Shown: positions 49,017-61,980, counted from the stretch's first letter. The stretch: DNA of 64,000 nucleotides from Populus alba (GCF_005239225.2 NC_133297.1:8564392-8628391); one strand, 5' to 3'. Translations and numbers: made by a program. Notes: generated from the letters alone by a model not told the origin.

Positions 49017-50970
49017 GATTGTGATCGCTGGGGCCTGGGGGTATCATTTCAAACGTGAACTAACAAAGCTTCTGCCTTGAAGATATATTTTTAAATTTGT
49101 TGATTAAAAAAATATAATGAATTTAAAATTATATAAATTAATAAATTGTAAAGAGAGTTGTGAAGGATAATTAAAATAATGAAGTGGGAAGTTGAGCTTG
49201 TTAATAATAAACAAAAGATAAATATACGTACAAATATCTAATAACATGTGAAATAGAAAAAAGGGTGTTGAGTGTTGACAACGCAATAATTTCCAAAACT
49301 ATTTTTTTTTAAAATTAAAATAAATATCCCAACGAGTTTGAAAGATTAAATTATGAATAAAAGGTATTTATTTAGTCAAAATCCTTATTTTTTTATTTAT
49401 GCTTCTTCTCCTTCTTCTTTTTTTTTTTTTTTTTTTTTTTTTGCAGTTTTAGACTAAACATTTTCTTTATAAACAACATGATTTTTTTATCTCTAAAACC
49501 TAAATTTAAACTTATTTTAACCAAAATAAATCCTAAAAACCCCATATAAATCTCAATAACTCCATTTTCAACCACAAAACAATCTTTAATCAATCTAAAA
49601 ATAAAAAAAATCAATTTTTTTTGTTTTTGGCATGGTTAAAGGACAAATTCATCTTAATTGAACTCCCATTTCCTAACAAACCTTCATTAACACCAATATC
49701 TATCTTGTAGGATTGGAATGTAGTGGACTCAATCTCTCTCTCATCTTTTTTTTCAATGATTTTATTTTTCTACGCTCAATATTCAAGTACTAAAATGTGA
49801 AGAAAATGAAGTTTTAGAATCAAAATGTAAAAACCTACAACTACAAGGACTAAGAATGTAAGAATAAAAAACTTTAAAGGTGAAATTGAACTTCTGTGAA
49901 AACTTTAAGGATTAAATTAAACTTTTTCTCAACATCTATGGACATGGAGGGAAATTAAGTTTTATGACTAAAAATAAACATGTAAAACTATAGGGGATGG
50001 AAATAATTTTTTTTGAAGATTTAGGGATGGGATTGAACTTTTTTATCATTGCACCTATTCTCAAAAAAGAGTTATTGCTCCAATTTAATGAAAATTAAAT
50101 AAATACCACTATTCACCATTTTTTAAAGAAGGATACCCATATTTTAGCTTCAATCCCAAATTTTAAAAAGTAATAAAAAAACATAATTTTATCAAATTTT
50201 CAATCAAAGTTTCAGGAGTCAATACATAAGATTTAACAATATATTTAGCCAAATTTCTGGAAGTGAAAAAAAAAAAACCATAAAATCCATGATTTTAGCA
50301 TATAAACCTGTCTAACCATACTACCCAAATTTCCAACTCAAATTCAAGCCCACAACATTACCTAATCACAAACTCAACAAAAATCATAGCTAACACACTG
50401 CCAAATTTGACCAATAAACACTCACTAACATCATCAACATGTCATCAATTACTATTAGACTTTCACCTTGGTTCTAGCTCTCTGTAGTAGCATTAAATGT
50501 TGGTTTAATACCAACTTATCTTCAAAAATAGTATCGAGATCTTTAATTGATATATTTAGATCAACACTCATTATGGTTAGTTAAAGGTTGGTTTCTATAT
50601 TTTTTATATTATTTTTATCATTTTCAATTGGTATTAGCCCAATCATTTCTAATTGTTAGTTATTGTATGTTGTTGAATAATAATGATTGGAATAGATGGT
50701 TGCAAAATAAGATGTGTTTAGGTAGGAGGGGATGAGGAGGTATCCCTTCAAAGAAAAAACAGTTCATAAACTGATGATAAAAAATATAACAGAGATAGAT
50801 CACAGAATTAGCCTGATAGTTGGTGGAGGAAAGGAGTCTAAAAAATAATGATGAAAGTGATTATGGATTTATAGCCAACTTTGAAAACTCATTTTAGAGG
50901 TGAGAGCGTAGAAAGCAATCTCTTGATCGAGATGAGTATCGTAGAGATTTATAGTTTATGAGTTTACGAG
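49017..50970. other. AT-rich intergenic DNA, nothing recognised
   Basis: Contains a T-run at 49417-49442 and low-complexity frames only. Confidence 0.45.
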
Positions 50971-50989
50971 TTTCTTACAAACATCCAAG

Positions 50990-51300
50990 TTTATTGATTA
51001 TTTGAATGAAATTGAGAGGACTTTCAACTATATGGAAGTTCTAGAATATATAAGGGTAAAGCTAATTATCATCAGATTAAAAAGACGAGATTTTGTTTGG
51101 TTGGAGAAATTAAAAAGGTCTTGAGAGAGACAAGAAAAACAAAAGATTAATGATTGAAAGAAGATGAATGAACATTTTTTTCCATTCGGATAAACTTAAA
51201 CTTTATAATGACTCCATACTTTAAGAAAACATGGGAGAAAGTTTAATGAATGTATTGACAATTTCGGCCTAAATAATTGCTAGAAATGAAAGATGGAGCC
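50990..51300 (+). pseudogene. Ty3/gypsy retrotransposon gag remnant
   Basis: In one frame from 50998 the translation reads KFIDYLNEIERTFNYMEVLE, then YIRVKLIIIRLKRRDFVWLE, KLKRS, a stop, ERQEKQKIND, another stop, and KKMNEHFFPF with further stops. This is the recognisable gag (retrotransposon gag / UBN2-like) pattern of plant Ty3/gypsy elements, in which a WLNxxExxF segment is followed by KLxxxxLxxxAxxWW and RERxGKxxIxxWxxMK. No pol, LTR or polyprotein is seen nearby. It is an old, inactive fragment. Confidence 0.7.
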
Positions 51301-52290
51301 TGAATCAGGAGCTAAACAAAGATGGAGTGATTGTAAATATGCTCCAATGAATAAAATTCATACGTTCAGCCTGAATCAGGAGCTAAACAAACCGCAAGTT
51401 AGGATTCAAGTTTTTGATTTAAAGAGAGGCATATAGTATTGGCTCTTAAGAAAGATGGAGTGATTGTTGAAAGCAATGATAAAAATATGTTATTTTTATC
51501 TAGTCACAAGGAATGAGGAGAGAAAAAAGAGTGTCGATATCCATAACTATATAAACACCCCTTAAATAATATATAAGCTACTTCGATTCACATGTCTTGA
51601 ATGTTCTTTTCCAACCCAAAAACTGTACCGTGATGTATTTGGCAACCATTTATTACATTCCTTCCATTTCTTTGGTTAAATAAAACATGAGTTGCATACC
51701 TGTTTTATAAAATGTTAAGAGATCATAAAAGGCTGATCAAAATATAATTTTCCATTAATATCATCACAATAAAAATATAATTTGCAATCTGACTGTAATA
51801 TAAAAAGTACTGAACTATTTCACAATTTCATGACTTTTTTACTATTTTTAAAGAAAAGCATGACCTCGTCGTGATATTGAATGGGTAAGCTGAATGGAAT
51901 TTAAAGGGGATGATAATTAAAACTTATAGTTTAATTAAGGGTTAATTTATAATAATAAAAAATAATAATCGGGTGTTAGCCTGAACGTAACACTCCCTTC
52001 GTTTAAGAATTTTCATAGCATTTTGACATGAATGGCTTGTCCTTTATCTTTTGGAAATGAAAAGTGTCAGCATATAATTGAAGAACACCTACTTCAATTT
52101 TCATTTTCTGAATGAAAGCCGAGGAGGAGACTTCGCTAAAGCCTTTATATTGGTTGTTCGAACAGTCACTTTCATCATCCCTTGCTTGAATTGGAGGGAG
52201 CGCAGGGTTTGCAAGGAAACTTCGATAATGAAAACGACACCACTAGAACCACGACATGTGCCCACTCCAGGAATTTAAGATGTCCTCGTG
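51301..52290. other. intergenic, mostly AT-rich
   Basis: A short repeat of GCCTGAATCAGGAGCTAAAC occurs twice (about 51298 and 51369), as does AAAGATGGAGTGATTGT (about 51319 and 51454), showing a small local duplication next to the gag remnant. A 66-codon + frame (52078-52278) has no recognised content. Confidence 0.5.
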
Positions 52291-52740
52291 GAGCAAGGGT
52301 CCTCTTACGAGAATAGGCATTTTCATGGGCGACCCCATACCCTACATCCACTTCGAGTGGGACCTACTACCCCCCATGCTGGCTGCTGCTACTCATTCTC
52401 GATCAACGTTCTTTCAAGTTTGACAAAAGAGATAAGGAAAGCAGAAGGCAGATTTAAATAAAAAAAGTGTGCACTTCACGTGCACCCGCGTGCCCATTCA
52501 CGTGCATCGTTGTTTTTCTGTCTGGGGTCCGTACCTTTTCCCCTCCCTAAGCGACTGACTGGCGACGAAACAAAATCAGAGCCTATCCAATCAACCCAAT
52601 CAGATAAGGATTGCTTGCCAATAAAAACACAGGTTACATGCAATAATAATGAGAGCATGCAGCTGCCCCCACCATCGAAGCATTGAGCGGTGCACATAGC
52701 AACACCACTCATTTCTCTCTCTTTCATTCTTCGGGGGAAA
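52290..52740. promoter_or_regulatory. promoter-like island: paired G-boxes and three CCAAT boxes
   Basis: TTCACGTGCA occurs twice exactly (52475-52484 and 52497-52506), 22 bp apart, or about two helical turns. CCAAT cores are at 52587-52591, 52596-52600 and 52618-52622. The block is GC-richer than its flanks and ends in a CT-rich ATTTCTCTCTCTTTC that looks like a leader. No open gene follows on the + strand and none is recognised on the minus strand. Confidence 0.4.
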
Positions 52741-52882
52741 ATAAAATCTCAAAAATATCCTTAATTAAATCCATGTCTTTTGTTTTGTTTTGTTTTTGTG
52801 AAAACCATATCCATCTCTTTACTGGGTTCTAAAACGTCAAAATGGCAATCCTCACCCTCCACGTTCTGTCATATCATACACC

Positions 52883-53540
52883 TTATAGCCATGGAATTTC
52901 ATGGCTGCTAGAATGCCTTTGCGTGAAATATTTATAGAATTGTGGTTCATCCCAGCAAGGCATGTCAATTCTGTCTTGAAGCTCATTTTGCACAAGACAT
53001 GGTTTGCTGGTCAGTTGAATGTTGGATAATTGAGGGTGTCTCCCAGAAGCCAATCCATTGAATCTCTTGTACCACCGATCCTTCAAAAGTTTTTTAATTT
53101 CTTTTTTTTTTTTTTCCTTTCTAGAAGGCACTGTGGAGAGATAAAGAGGCTATTATGAACTCTGCTTGTAAGAAGTGCATGTGTACGCAAATTGACAAGA
53201 AAGACTCGCAGAGGCCTCCTAGAGCAACTTATAGTAACATTGTCAAGTTCATTTCTAGTGAAATATGTTCTATGCATGCAGTGACAGACTGTAAACTAGG
53301 ACTCGCCTTGATTCGTACTCATGCACCACTATGCTCTATCTTCTCAGAAATGAAAATACTGGAACAGTGAAACATACTTTTACCATGATGGACTGCTTTA
53401 ACTCATCACAAGGCAGCTCAAGGAAGAAAGGCATCAAACTATCTAATCTGTTGTTGGCTATTAAATGAATAATCTCACTATTGTTTACTATAAAGCTAAA
53501 CTGCAACACCATGGACACGTGACTCAAAATTACATGCTAC
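52883..53540 (-). other. minus-strand open frames of unknown origin
   Basis: Three minus frames (53527-53336, 53277-53083, 53131-52883) have ordinary amino-acid composition, with segments such as DRWYKRFNGLASGRHPQLSN and FLELPCDELKQSIM. They lie downstream of the ASY3 stop, so part may be its 3' UTR or flank. I do not recognise any family. A decayed gene fragment is possible. Confidence 0.2.
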
Positions 53541-53729
53541 AAGTAGTTTATTTTTCATGATCCCAGCGCAGTTATGAAATGAATGACAGATTCCACAGAA
53601 TGATGTGCAATTTTGTAACCTGGGAAAAGGTAACGAGCTCAACCTCTAGGAGACTATCATAAAACCCTTCAGCCTCTTCCTACCACTGGTCTCCGTGCAA
53701 AGTCCCCATCTCTTTAGCCATCATGAACG

Positions 53730-56700
53730 TCAACTTAGACCACCCACATTCAAGCCCTTGCCTACAACATACTTCAACTGGAGCATTTGTTCCCTTGCTG
53801 ACTGCAGTGAATGAATGGCAGGAAATGTTCAAATTAGCTTCATAAGCTTTCTTTCAATTATTGACTACAACAAACTGTATTTTTTTTTATTTTTTTTGCC
53901 TTTTTAATGGGCATAACCATAAATGCATAAAGGCATGACCTTCAATAGGCCAAAACTTGAGAAATCTCTAGGTGTAATTATGAACTTTAAAGGTTCAAGC
54001 ACTAATAGATTAATGGTGCATGACAAACACCAGTTCATAAGCTTTTGGATGGGCGCTGGATGGGCAGGCGCACCCATGAATGTGAATTCTCTTGCCACCA
54101 CCTCAAAATTAAATGCCATACCAACAGATGCGACAAAATAGCCATATCTAACGGGCAAAGGCCGCTGAGCATGCAATACAATTATCATGAAAAATAAACC
54201 CAGAATCCAGATGGTAGGAAATGCTGGCAATCATATTTCCTTAAATAGAAGCAGACTTGCCTTGTGCACAGCTGTGATTCTTCTTTGTGCATCATCTAGC
54301 TGTGTCTTCACTGCTTCTTCCGCTTGCATTAGAAGCTTCTGGTGTGACGCTTCTGCGATATATGGACATAGTCAATGAATAAAAAACTGAGTATTTCAGA
54401 GTTTGCATACACGATAGTTGATACATCTTAATCCAACTCTGTTTATGTTGTTACCAGACTGGGATCCATTAGTTTATCATAGAAGGACTTAGATCAAGCT
54501 AAATGGCATTTAGATACTTCCATGTGTCAAAACTAAAGTCATACAACCACAACAAATAAAAGCGTTGCAGATAAAGTAGCTTTATCAATTCAAAATGATA
54601 AATCGATATTGTGGGCACTTATTTACTTTCCTGTCGAGGTCTAAAGCGCAAAAGAGATAGTGCATATGACTGTCGTTAATCTTCCACTTACATACCACTA
54701 CCTAGATGGTCGAGCACGTCAATCAAAGAATTGCCCTGAGATGTTTCTATCCCCAAATCATTTACACCAAATGAAAACTATGCATGCAAGCCAACAATTA
54801 ATTTATGTCGGATATACGAGTAACCAATTAAAAACTTTTATGTAATGTTAAAGACGTCAGTTAAAAAAGTTTTGAAGTTGTGATCAACTTGAAACTTATC
54901 ACAGACCCAGTACAGGCATCATGACGTCCAAACTCACATGCTTGTATATGTACCTCAGAAGTTAAAAGTATTAAAAAAAAACTAAGGAATAGTGTGAAAG
55001 CAATCAAACACATTCAATACCGTATTTATTAATAAATTTACTCGCTATAACATATGCTGCCATACTTTGCTTTTTCACAGTTCCTTTGAAGTCAATCTGG
55101 TGCAATTCTAGTCCTTCAAGAGTGATTTTACAATCCTGGAGATGCTGGTAAATATCTTGTTTGAATTTATCGTGTATCAATTTTAGCTGTTCTTGTTGTT
55201 CTGCGCACAGGAAAAAAAAATTGTAATTAGAACAGCAGCTATTCAAGCTTCAGCAAGAAGAAAAATCTAAGACAAGAAATTGATCCAACACAACAGCTTG
55301 ACGACCCTTGAAAAGTTAAGGCACAGTGAGACTGGTTAGAATTTATCAAATCCACAGAACCTTGATTTAAAGAAACATGCATGCCTGGTATGGATCTGCA
55401 TGTGTTGCCAAAACCTATATTTATAAACTACCAATTCATATACAGTGATAAGGGGAACTGAGATACAAAAGATATCATGAGAAACAATACAAAGTCATTA
55501 ATACAGAAATGAAGAAACGGGTGGTGCTAAGCAAGGTTTGAATACTATTAAAAAGGATTATTGGATATTATAAAATGCGTATTTACACTGCAGAATAGAT
55601 GCCTAATGGCAGTTCAAAAATGTGTTAGATCAACCATAAAGAAGAAAAAAATTACACCATCATATTCAACAATCAAAAGGGAAAGATATGCTTGACTGCA
55701 ATGGCATTTTGATAAATTAAAATAGCAGTAGATAGTCAAGAAAGTTCATGGAGCCATTCGGTAGCGATAAAATTCATTACCTTCAAATCTAGACTCCAGC
55801 CGTTTTCTTTTTGATTTACAAACACTTGACAGCTTCCCCCTGAAATATTATCAAGATTAGACCTAATAACTGACTTTCACAATTAGAAAACCAATTAATT
55901 TCAAAAAACGCACAGATCTGTTTGGATTTGTGACTCAATATTCTGCAACTCTAGATGCATCTTCTCTGAGACAGACATCAAAATATCAGAGGATTTCTTT
56001 CCAGTCTCCAACTTCATTTTCTTTCGGAAGTTTTCTAAAGCCATGACAAATAGCAAGATGACCCTGAAACATGATTAAGTCCAAAATCAAGCAAATATTA
56101 TAACGTAACGGTATTTAATAGTTCGGATCCAAACTAGAAATTTCTCATTTCTGTCTTAAGTATAGAAAGGAATACCTTTCTAGTTCATCCCCTTGGTTTT
56201 GTTCTGAAATCTCAGGAGTCAACTCAGTTTCAACAATGCCTAAGAATTTATTTTACAGAGAGAAAACGAATTAAAAAGGCAGATGATGGCAGTAACTCTG
56301 TGGACATGAAGCAGCAAGTGTTGCTAAGTTATTGGCAGTGCCTGTTGGAGAGGGCGGGGTGGGACTAAATACTCTCACTTTTTCACCTTTGTTGTTGCAG
56401 AACCTTTTAGTTGGATGAAGCATGAACTTTGATTTTTCAGCTGTTGCAGTTTCTGTAGAGCAGTTTTCTTCTTCCCTACGACCTGCCCATCATGATTAAG
56501 GGGGTGATGAAAAAAGGAAAAATAAAGAAAACAATGTGTGGGAACAACATAGAAAGATAGTACTTGGTGAGCATTCTATGACAAGTATATAAGAGCAATA
56601 AAATAGTCGTTACCCTTAACAAGAGGTGAACCATCTTCGGAGCTCTCAGAGTATCCACATTCAGGAGATGATTCAGAAAGACCACCATCCACATCTCTTT

Positions 56701-59029
56701 TCCCCTTAACAGGTAATGTTTTGTTTGGTGGGGAATCCGTAAGTTCTGCTGCAATATCCTGAAGTCCAATAAGGAAATGCAAAGGCAAAATGAAACAAAA
56801 CTTGACTAGGCATCAGTAACCTGATAGTAAGCTACCGTATTGAAGTGCTCAAAATACTTAAGGATACAGGTGATTCTGTTTGAATATTTGAGGCAAAACA
56901 ACCTGCATTTGAATTCCTGGGAGTCCAGAAGCTATGGATTTTTCCCACAGTAAAGCTTCTCATTGCTTGTTCAGGGCTGGCAAAAACCTGCTTTCTCTGA
57001 TCAGATTTTGGCATTGAGCTTGGGAAGGAACTCAAGGTAGGGGAATTGATTTTGAATGTTGGACTCTGGAAATCATCCTGTGGGTTGACAGTACTATTTG
57101 AGGAGGGAGTATCAAAGTTTTCTTGTTGATCCCCATGTTCAGGTGCTGCTGGGCTGTTAAAATCCTTCTGTTGATCAGTCATGTGTGTCCACGGGGACTG
57201 ATGGGAATCTTCCCTTCCAGATTGATGGGAATATCGTTCTTGGTTTCTATTCTTCAGTTCGACTCTCCTGTTCCTAGGAGAACCATGAAAATTTCCCATT
57301 TTATTGCTCAGTGAAAATGTTTTCTCAGCAGAGAACGATGCTTCCCTTGCAGATTGATTGGAATCTCTTTCTTTGTTTCCATTCTTTGGTTCACGGCACT
57401 CTCTCTTATTCTGAAGAGAACAGTGAATATTTCCCTTTTTATTGCTAAGAGAAGATGTTTTCTCAGCAGGGCGTGATTTTTCACTCTTGTGAATTCCTTC
57501 CTGAATCTTATCTGCATTGTAGTCTTCACTGACGTGAGTCTTACATGTTTCGATGCCGCAACTCTTTATCTGGCCCTTCTTCATTGAGGAGCCACCATTG
57601 ACAGCAACATTTTGTTTTCCAGGCAATCGTTCTTCAAAGGAGAAGACATTCTTCTCTTGAAGTTTTTGTCTGTAACTGGAGGATGGACCAACTTTATTTT
57701 TCTCTGGTTTCTGTTTGGTTGAAGCTCTCTTTCGGGTCAAAGAACGAGTCACTGGTCTCTTCATGGTATGATTGGGACTTTCAGAATCAGTTTCTATGGT
57801 ATCTGGGCTCTGTCTAGGCTTGACAACCACATCATCTGCTTGGTTAAGAATTTGCTCCGGATTTAAATTATTGGCACCAATCTGATGAACCTGAGAATTA
57901 GATGGCTGAATTTTTTGTGAAGAAACGTTTCCCAATATCTCCCATAGTTTCATTTTCAAAGTTTCAGTTCTCTCTTCCGTTTTATCATTTGTTGCCACTT
58001 TATCCAGTATAGAGCCTTCTTGTGCAGTTGCAAATGTAAATTCCTCTCCTGGCTGTGAGTTTCTATCCTCTCCTCCCTTCCTTTTGTATGTGAATCCACC
58101 AAACTTCTTCTTTCCATCACCAGAATGTGAATTTGATGTATGTTTGGCAAAAAACTCTACTGAATGTTTTACAGGCACATTCTTTGCTGTGCTAATCCTG
58201 TTCCCCCTCCCAGTAGAGCGTGGCAAGCTGGAAGTTCCTACAGCGTGAACCCCCTCAGAAATTGGTAATTTTTGGTGAAAGGATCTTGTAGTAGTCCAAG
58301 GGGAAGGGACCCGCCCAGGAGCTTCAGTTTGTTTCCCTTTAGTGGTAGCATCAATGGCACCTTTTCCCCTTTTTTTGCTTTCAACTGAACTTTCTTTCTT
58401 AGAATTTACCCTTTCTATGTTTGGTACTGCAGCTTCATCTTCCTTCGTGCCTCCGGATCTTTTCTTTGGCAATGAGTCAATCAGAATTCCAATCGAAATC
58501 TTTCTAGATTGGCTAGATGGATGATAATTGCTGCCAAAACTGCGACAGACGCTCATTTGATCCTGAAATGTCCACTTATAAGACGTTAAATATCTAATTT
58601 TCACGAGACTTCATCAAGTTGCAATGGGTGACATCAACTAATTCGAATTCCATCCCCTGAATATCATTTATGGAGTTAAAATAATTCAAGGGTAATCCAT
58701 GACCTAATAAAATTTCACCAAGGTGCACTCCACAGAGATCCAAATGAAATCTAGCCATGACCAGCGACATGCAGCTCAATATGCCAAATAATGCAAAATT
58801 AAAATATTCATCTCATAAGACTTTATGATCAGATAACTTCAAAGGTGTCATAAAACAATCACTTAGCTATCACTCCAACAAATAATAAAGTGCACTATAA
58901 ACATAGACAAAAGGCTTTAGCTAATAAGCAGAAATCATGTTGAAACCCTTTCCATTAGCAGTACATCCTAAGAATCACGTATTCAGCACTTACATCTTGT
59001 AATTTTTGTCCCGTATCAGCCTCCATCAT
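53730..59029 (-). CDS. ASY3: meiotic chromosome axis protein ASY3
   Basis: Meiosis-specific axis core protein (plant counterpart of Red1/SYCP2) that recruits the HORMA protein ASY1 and supports crossover formation. Ten coding exons on the minus strand: 59029-58994, 58562-56868, 56758-56614, 56482-56387, 56239-56176, 56063-55914, 55839-55781, 55200-55066, 54352-54261 and 53801-53730. They join in frame to 847 residues (Arabidopsis is near 790). The N-terminus SFGSNYHPSSQSRKISIGI (residues 20-38) matches the conserved ASY3 closure-motif region. The middle is long, charged and disordered. The last 180 residues form the conserved helical or coiled-coil end: ALENFRKKMKLETGKKSSDI, QQEQLKLIHDKFKQDI, SHQKLLMQAEEAVKTQLDDA and SAREQMLQLKYVV. 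Intron 9 uses a GC donor (AAG|GCAAGT). A 46-codon tandem duplication lies at 57467-57200. The tail NVGGLS is shorter and less acidic than I recall for Arabidopsis. Confidence 0.93.
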
Positions 59030-59071
59030 GTTGCTTCAGCCAAGCAGGTATGAAATGTATACCACAAGAAA

Positions 59072-59750
59072 TCTGCGGCCAAAATAACAAGAAAATCGTT
59101 CAAACAGAGAAATAAATTCAGGACCATGAAAAGAAAATCCATAAAGCTAAGTTTAATCTGTGAAACCCAAAAAAATAAATAAGGTTGTAAGCTCCGGTTT
59201 CCTCGTCAACAAAAGAGGGTGAAAATCAAAAGTGAAAAGAAAACAGTTCAGGAAATTTTCGAAGTGACAAATTCACTTCACTGTTGATACAAGCAGATCT
59301 AAAACCAACACAAATTTCGAGGAATGAGCACTTAAGATCAAATATCACTAAACCCTAATAATCTACTATTCAAATTCACTTTAAAATGTAATAAATTACA
59401 TAATTCAATTTCAAGCGCACGAAACCTCGAAAGAATTAATCACTAAATGTAAACAGATTAAGATAGTGAAATTCAGGAAAAAAAGAAAACAGATATAATT
59501 AATCGTATATTTAGAACTCCGTACAGTAAAAGCAGATCATCATGTTGATATAATTAAAGGAAAAACTAAGAAAGATTGAGCAGGACGGGAGAGCTGGATT
59601 TAAGCTTTTGAATTGAAATTTTACTGGAGTAGTAAGAGGAATCGCTTACAGATTATTTGGCGGTGATGATCTCTGGGCTCAATTTTATTTTATTTTATTT
59701 TATTTTAAAAAAACAAGAGAATCGCGGAGAAGTGAGAGTGAGATGTAGTG
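59072..59750 (-). other. ASY3 leader with 5' UTR intron
   Basis: A donor AATCT|GTAAGC after 59650 and an acceptor CCGCAG before 59072 would remove an intron of about 580 bp from the leader, leaving a short untranslated first exon starting near 59750, with a TTTTA pentamer repeat (59683-59706). Inferred from splice consensus only. Confidence 0.45.
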
Positions 59751-59814
59751 AAGAGACACTTGAGAGAAAATTTTAAATTTTGGTGATTTCGAAATAACTA
59801 TGTTGCAGGTACGA

Positions 59815-59823
59815 GGCGGGAAA
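59815..59823 (-). promoter_or_regulatory. E2F-type site upstream of ASY3
   Basis: The minus strand reads TTTCCCGCC, a canonical E2F/DP binding sequence, about 65 nt upstream of the presumed ASY3 leader. This would suit S-phase-linked expression of a meiotic axis gene. Binding is inferred. Confidence 0.45.
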
Positions 59824-59939
59824 TGAAAAGGTGTCTTGATGAATCTTAAACGGCCTGCTCATTCTAAATTGTTTGGGATGCGTATCGCGCACATATGTTA
59901 GTTAATAGACAATAATGCCCCTATATAGTATTATTATCA

Positions 59940-60560
59940 GAACAAGGCTACACTCATAAAATATTATTTGTTTTTTCTATGTTTTTTCTTCAATATTATA
60001 TTATTTTAAAATTATGCTTTGCAATTTTTTTTATTTTCTTATTGAATTATATATCCATATCATAGATTTAGTTTTTTCTTCTCAATTTTAACTTGCAACA
60101 TTAAATTTATGAGAAATGAAACTTCATGATTTTTTTTATTTGTTTTTTTATAAATTTATCCTAATTTATGGTCTTAGTTACAAGTTTAATAGTTAATCTA
60201 TATATTTATTTATTTTTTTCAATTTTAACTTGCGATATTTGATTTGTTGGAAATGGTACTTCATAATTATTATTTTTTTTTGTATGAATTTATCTTGATC
60301 TTATGACATTGGTTATGAGTTTTAAATAAGTTAATTTCAGGTTGATTCAAATCGTTTATTTTTTTTTATTTTTTCTAAATGATTTTTTTTATTTATTTTA
60401 TCATTCAATATAGAGTTGGTTGTAAATTTTTATTTATTTTATATGAGAGTACCTTGATCTAATGACACGAGTACCTTTCAACAACTTTTTTGTTTCCAGC
60501 TTCATCTTTCAATATTAAGTTACTTTAGGAATTGTGTTTTGTAATTTCTTTTATTTTCTT
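59940..60560 (+). mobile_element. T-rich dispersed element, plus orientation
   Basis: Body phrases TTCTCAATTTTAACTTGC, TTTTTTATAAATTTATCC and GAGTTTTAAATAAG repeat in tandem variants. Family membership is by phrase similarity to 42260-44630. Confidence 0.45.
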
Positions 60561-60564
60561 TTTG

Positions 60565-61980
60565 AATGATAAAATTGAAAAACAAAATGGACAACAATGA
60601 TGAAATTAAAAAACATTATGACAAAAATCAATTAAAAAAATTGATAAAAAAAATAATCAATTAAAAAAATTGACAAAAAAATAACTTAAGTCAACATTTC
60701 AAACTCGCAACTTGAGTTATGAGACTAAAATAACCCAATAAAAAGAAAAATATAAAACCTAATTTTTAATCAATCTAGTGTTAAAAGATTAAATTGAAGA
60801 GAAAAAAAGATCCAATTAAAAAAACTAATATAAAAACTAACTCAAGTCAACTCGGTTAACCAACCAAACTCGTAACCTGAGTCGTGAGATGAAAATAACT
60901 TCATTAAAAATAAACTGAAACAAATAACGGTGTCTAATTCTTAATCAACTCGATGTTGAATGATAAATTCAAGAAAAAAGATTAATAAGAAAAAGGGAAA
61001 AAATTGAGTCAACTCATTAAACCCATGATTCAGATCATGAAATTGAAACAATCTCATAAAAAAGTAAATTTAAAAAAAAATTATGAAGTACAATCTTCAA
61101 TAAATCTTATGTTAATTAAAATTAGAAAAAAATAAAAATATTATTTTAATGTACTAGATAATTAGCTTGTGCAGTTAAATTAATTTTTTTTTTTTTAATT
61201 TAAAAAATTGTCTTGGCATTGCTAATGCCTTTACTAGTAGGGGAAAAAAAAGACAGTGTGAAAATTGATTTGATGTGATTTGATCTTCTTGATGGATCCA
61301 AAGACAATCTGAATAACTGATAAAAACATAGTTTGACTAAAAAAAATTAATATGAGATTTGTTTTTATAAACATTGAGATATCAACTTATTTGATTGATT
61401 AGAGTCAATCTATGTTAACTTATCAATGCACATATCAAGGTATTAGATCATGACAATCTTATAAAAAGCAAATAAAAAAAAATTACAAAACTCAATTATT
61501 AATAAACCTAATGTTGAAAGATGATTTTTTTTTAAAAAAAATCAATTAAAAAAACCAAAATAAATGACCCAAATCATCTTGTCAGACCCGTGATTCGAAT
61601 CATAAGACTAAAACAACCCAATAGAAAGCAGATCGCAACAAATTATGAAGTATAACACTCAATCAACTCAGTGTTATAAGATAAAATTAAAAATTAAAAA
61701 TATATATAAAAAAAATAACTTGAGTCAACTAAAGCCAACCCATTTAAAGGATGAAATTAAAAAAAAAATAATAATAAAAAAAAAAACTCGAGTTAATCTA
61801 TTAGACCCGTAATACAAGTCATGAGTTCGAGATAACTTTATAAAAAATAAATTAATAAAAATTATGGAACATAATTGTTAATAAATTTAATATTAAAGAA
61901 TACAATTAAAATTAAAAAAGTAATATAAATGAAGGAAAAAAAACCAAAAGAAATTAAAAAATATTATTTAAGCTAATGGT
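60565..61980 (-). mobile_element. T-rich dispersed element, minus orientation
   Basis: The sequence switches from T-rich to A-rich at about 60565. Its reverse complement holds the same phrases (CTCATAACTCAAGTTGCGAGTTTG, TTATTGGGTTATTTTAG) in several tandem variants. It lies head-on with the previous copy, so this region can fold back over hundreds of bases. Confidence 0.45.
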
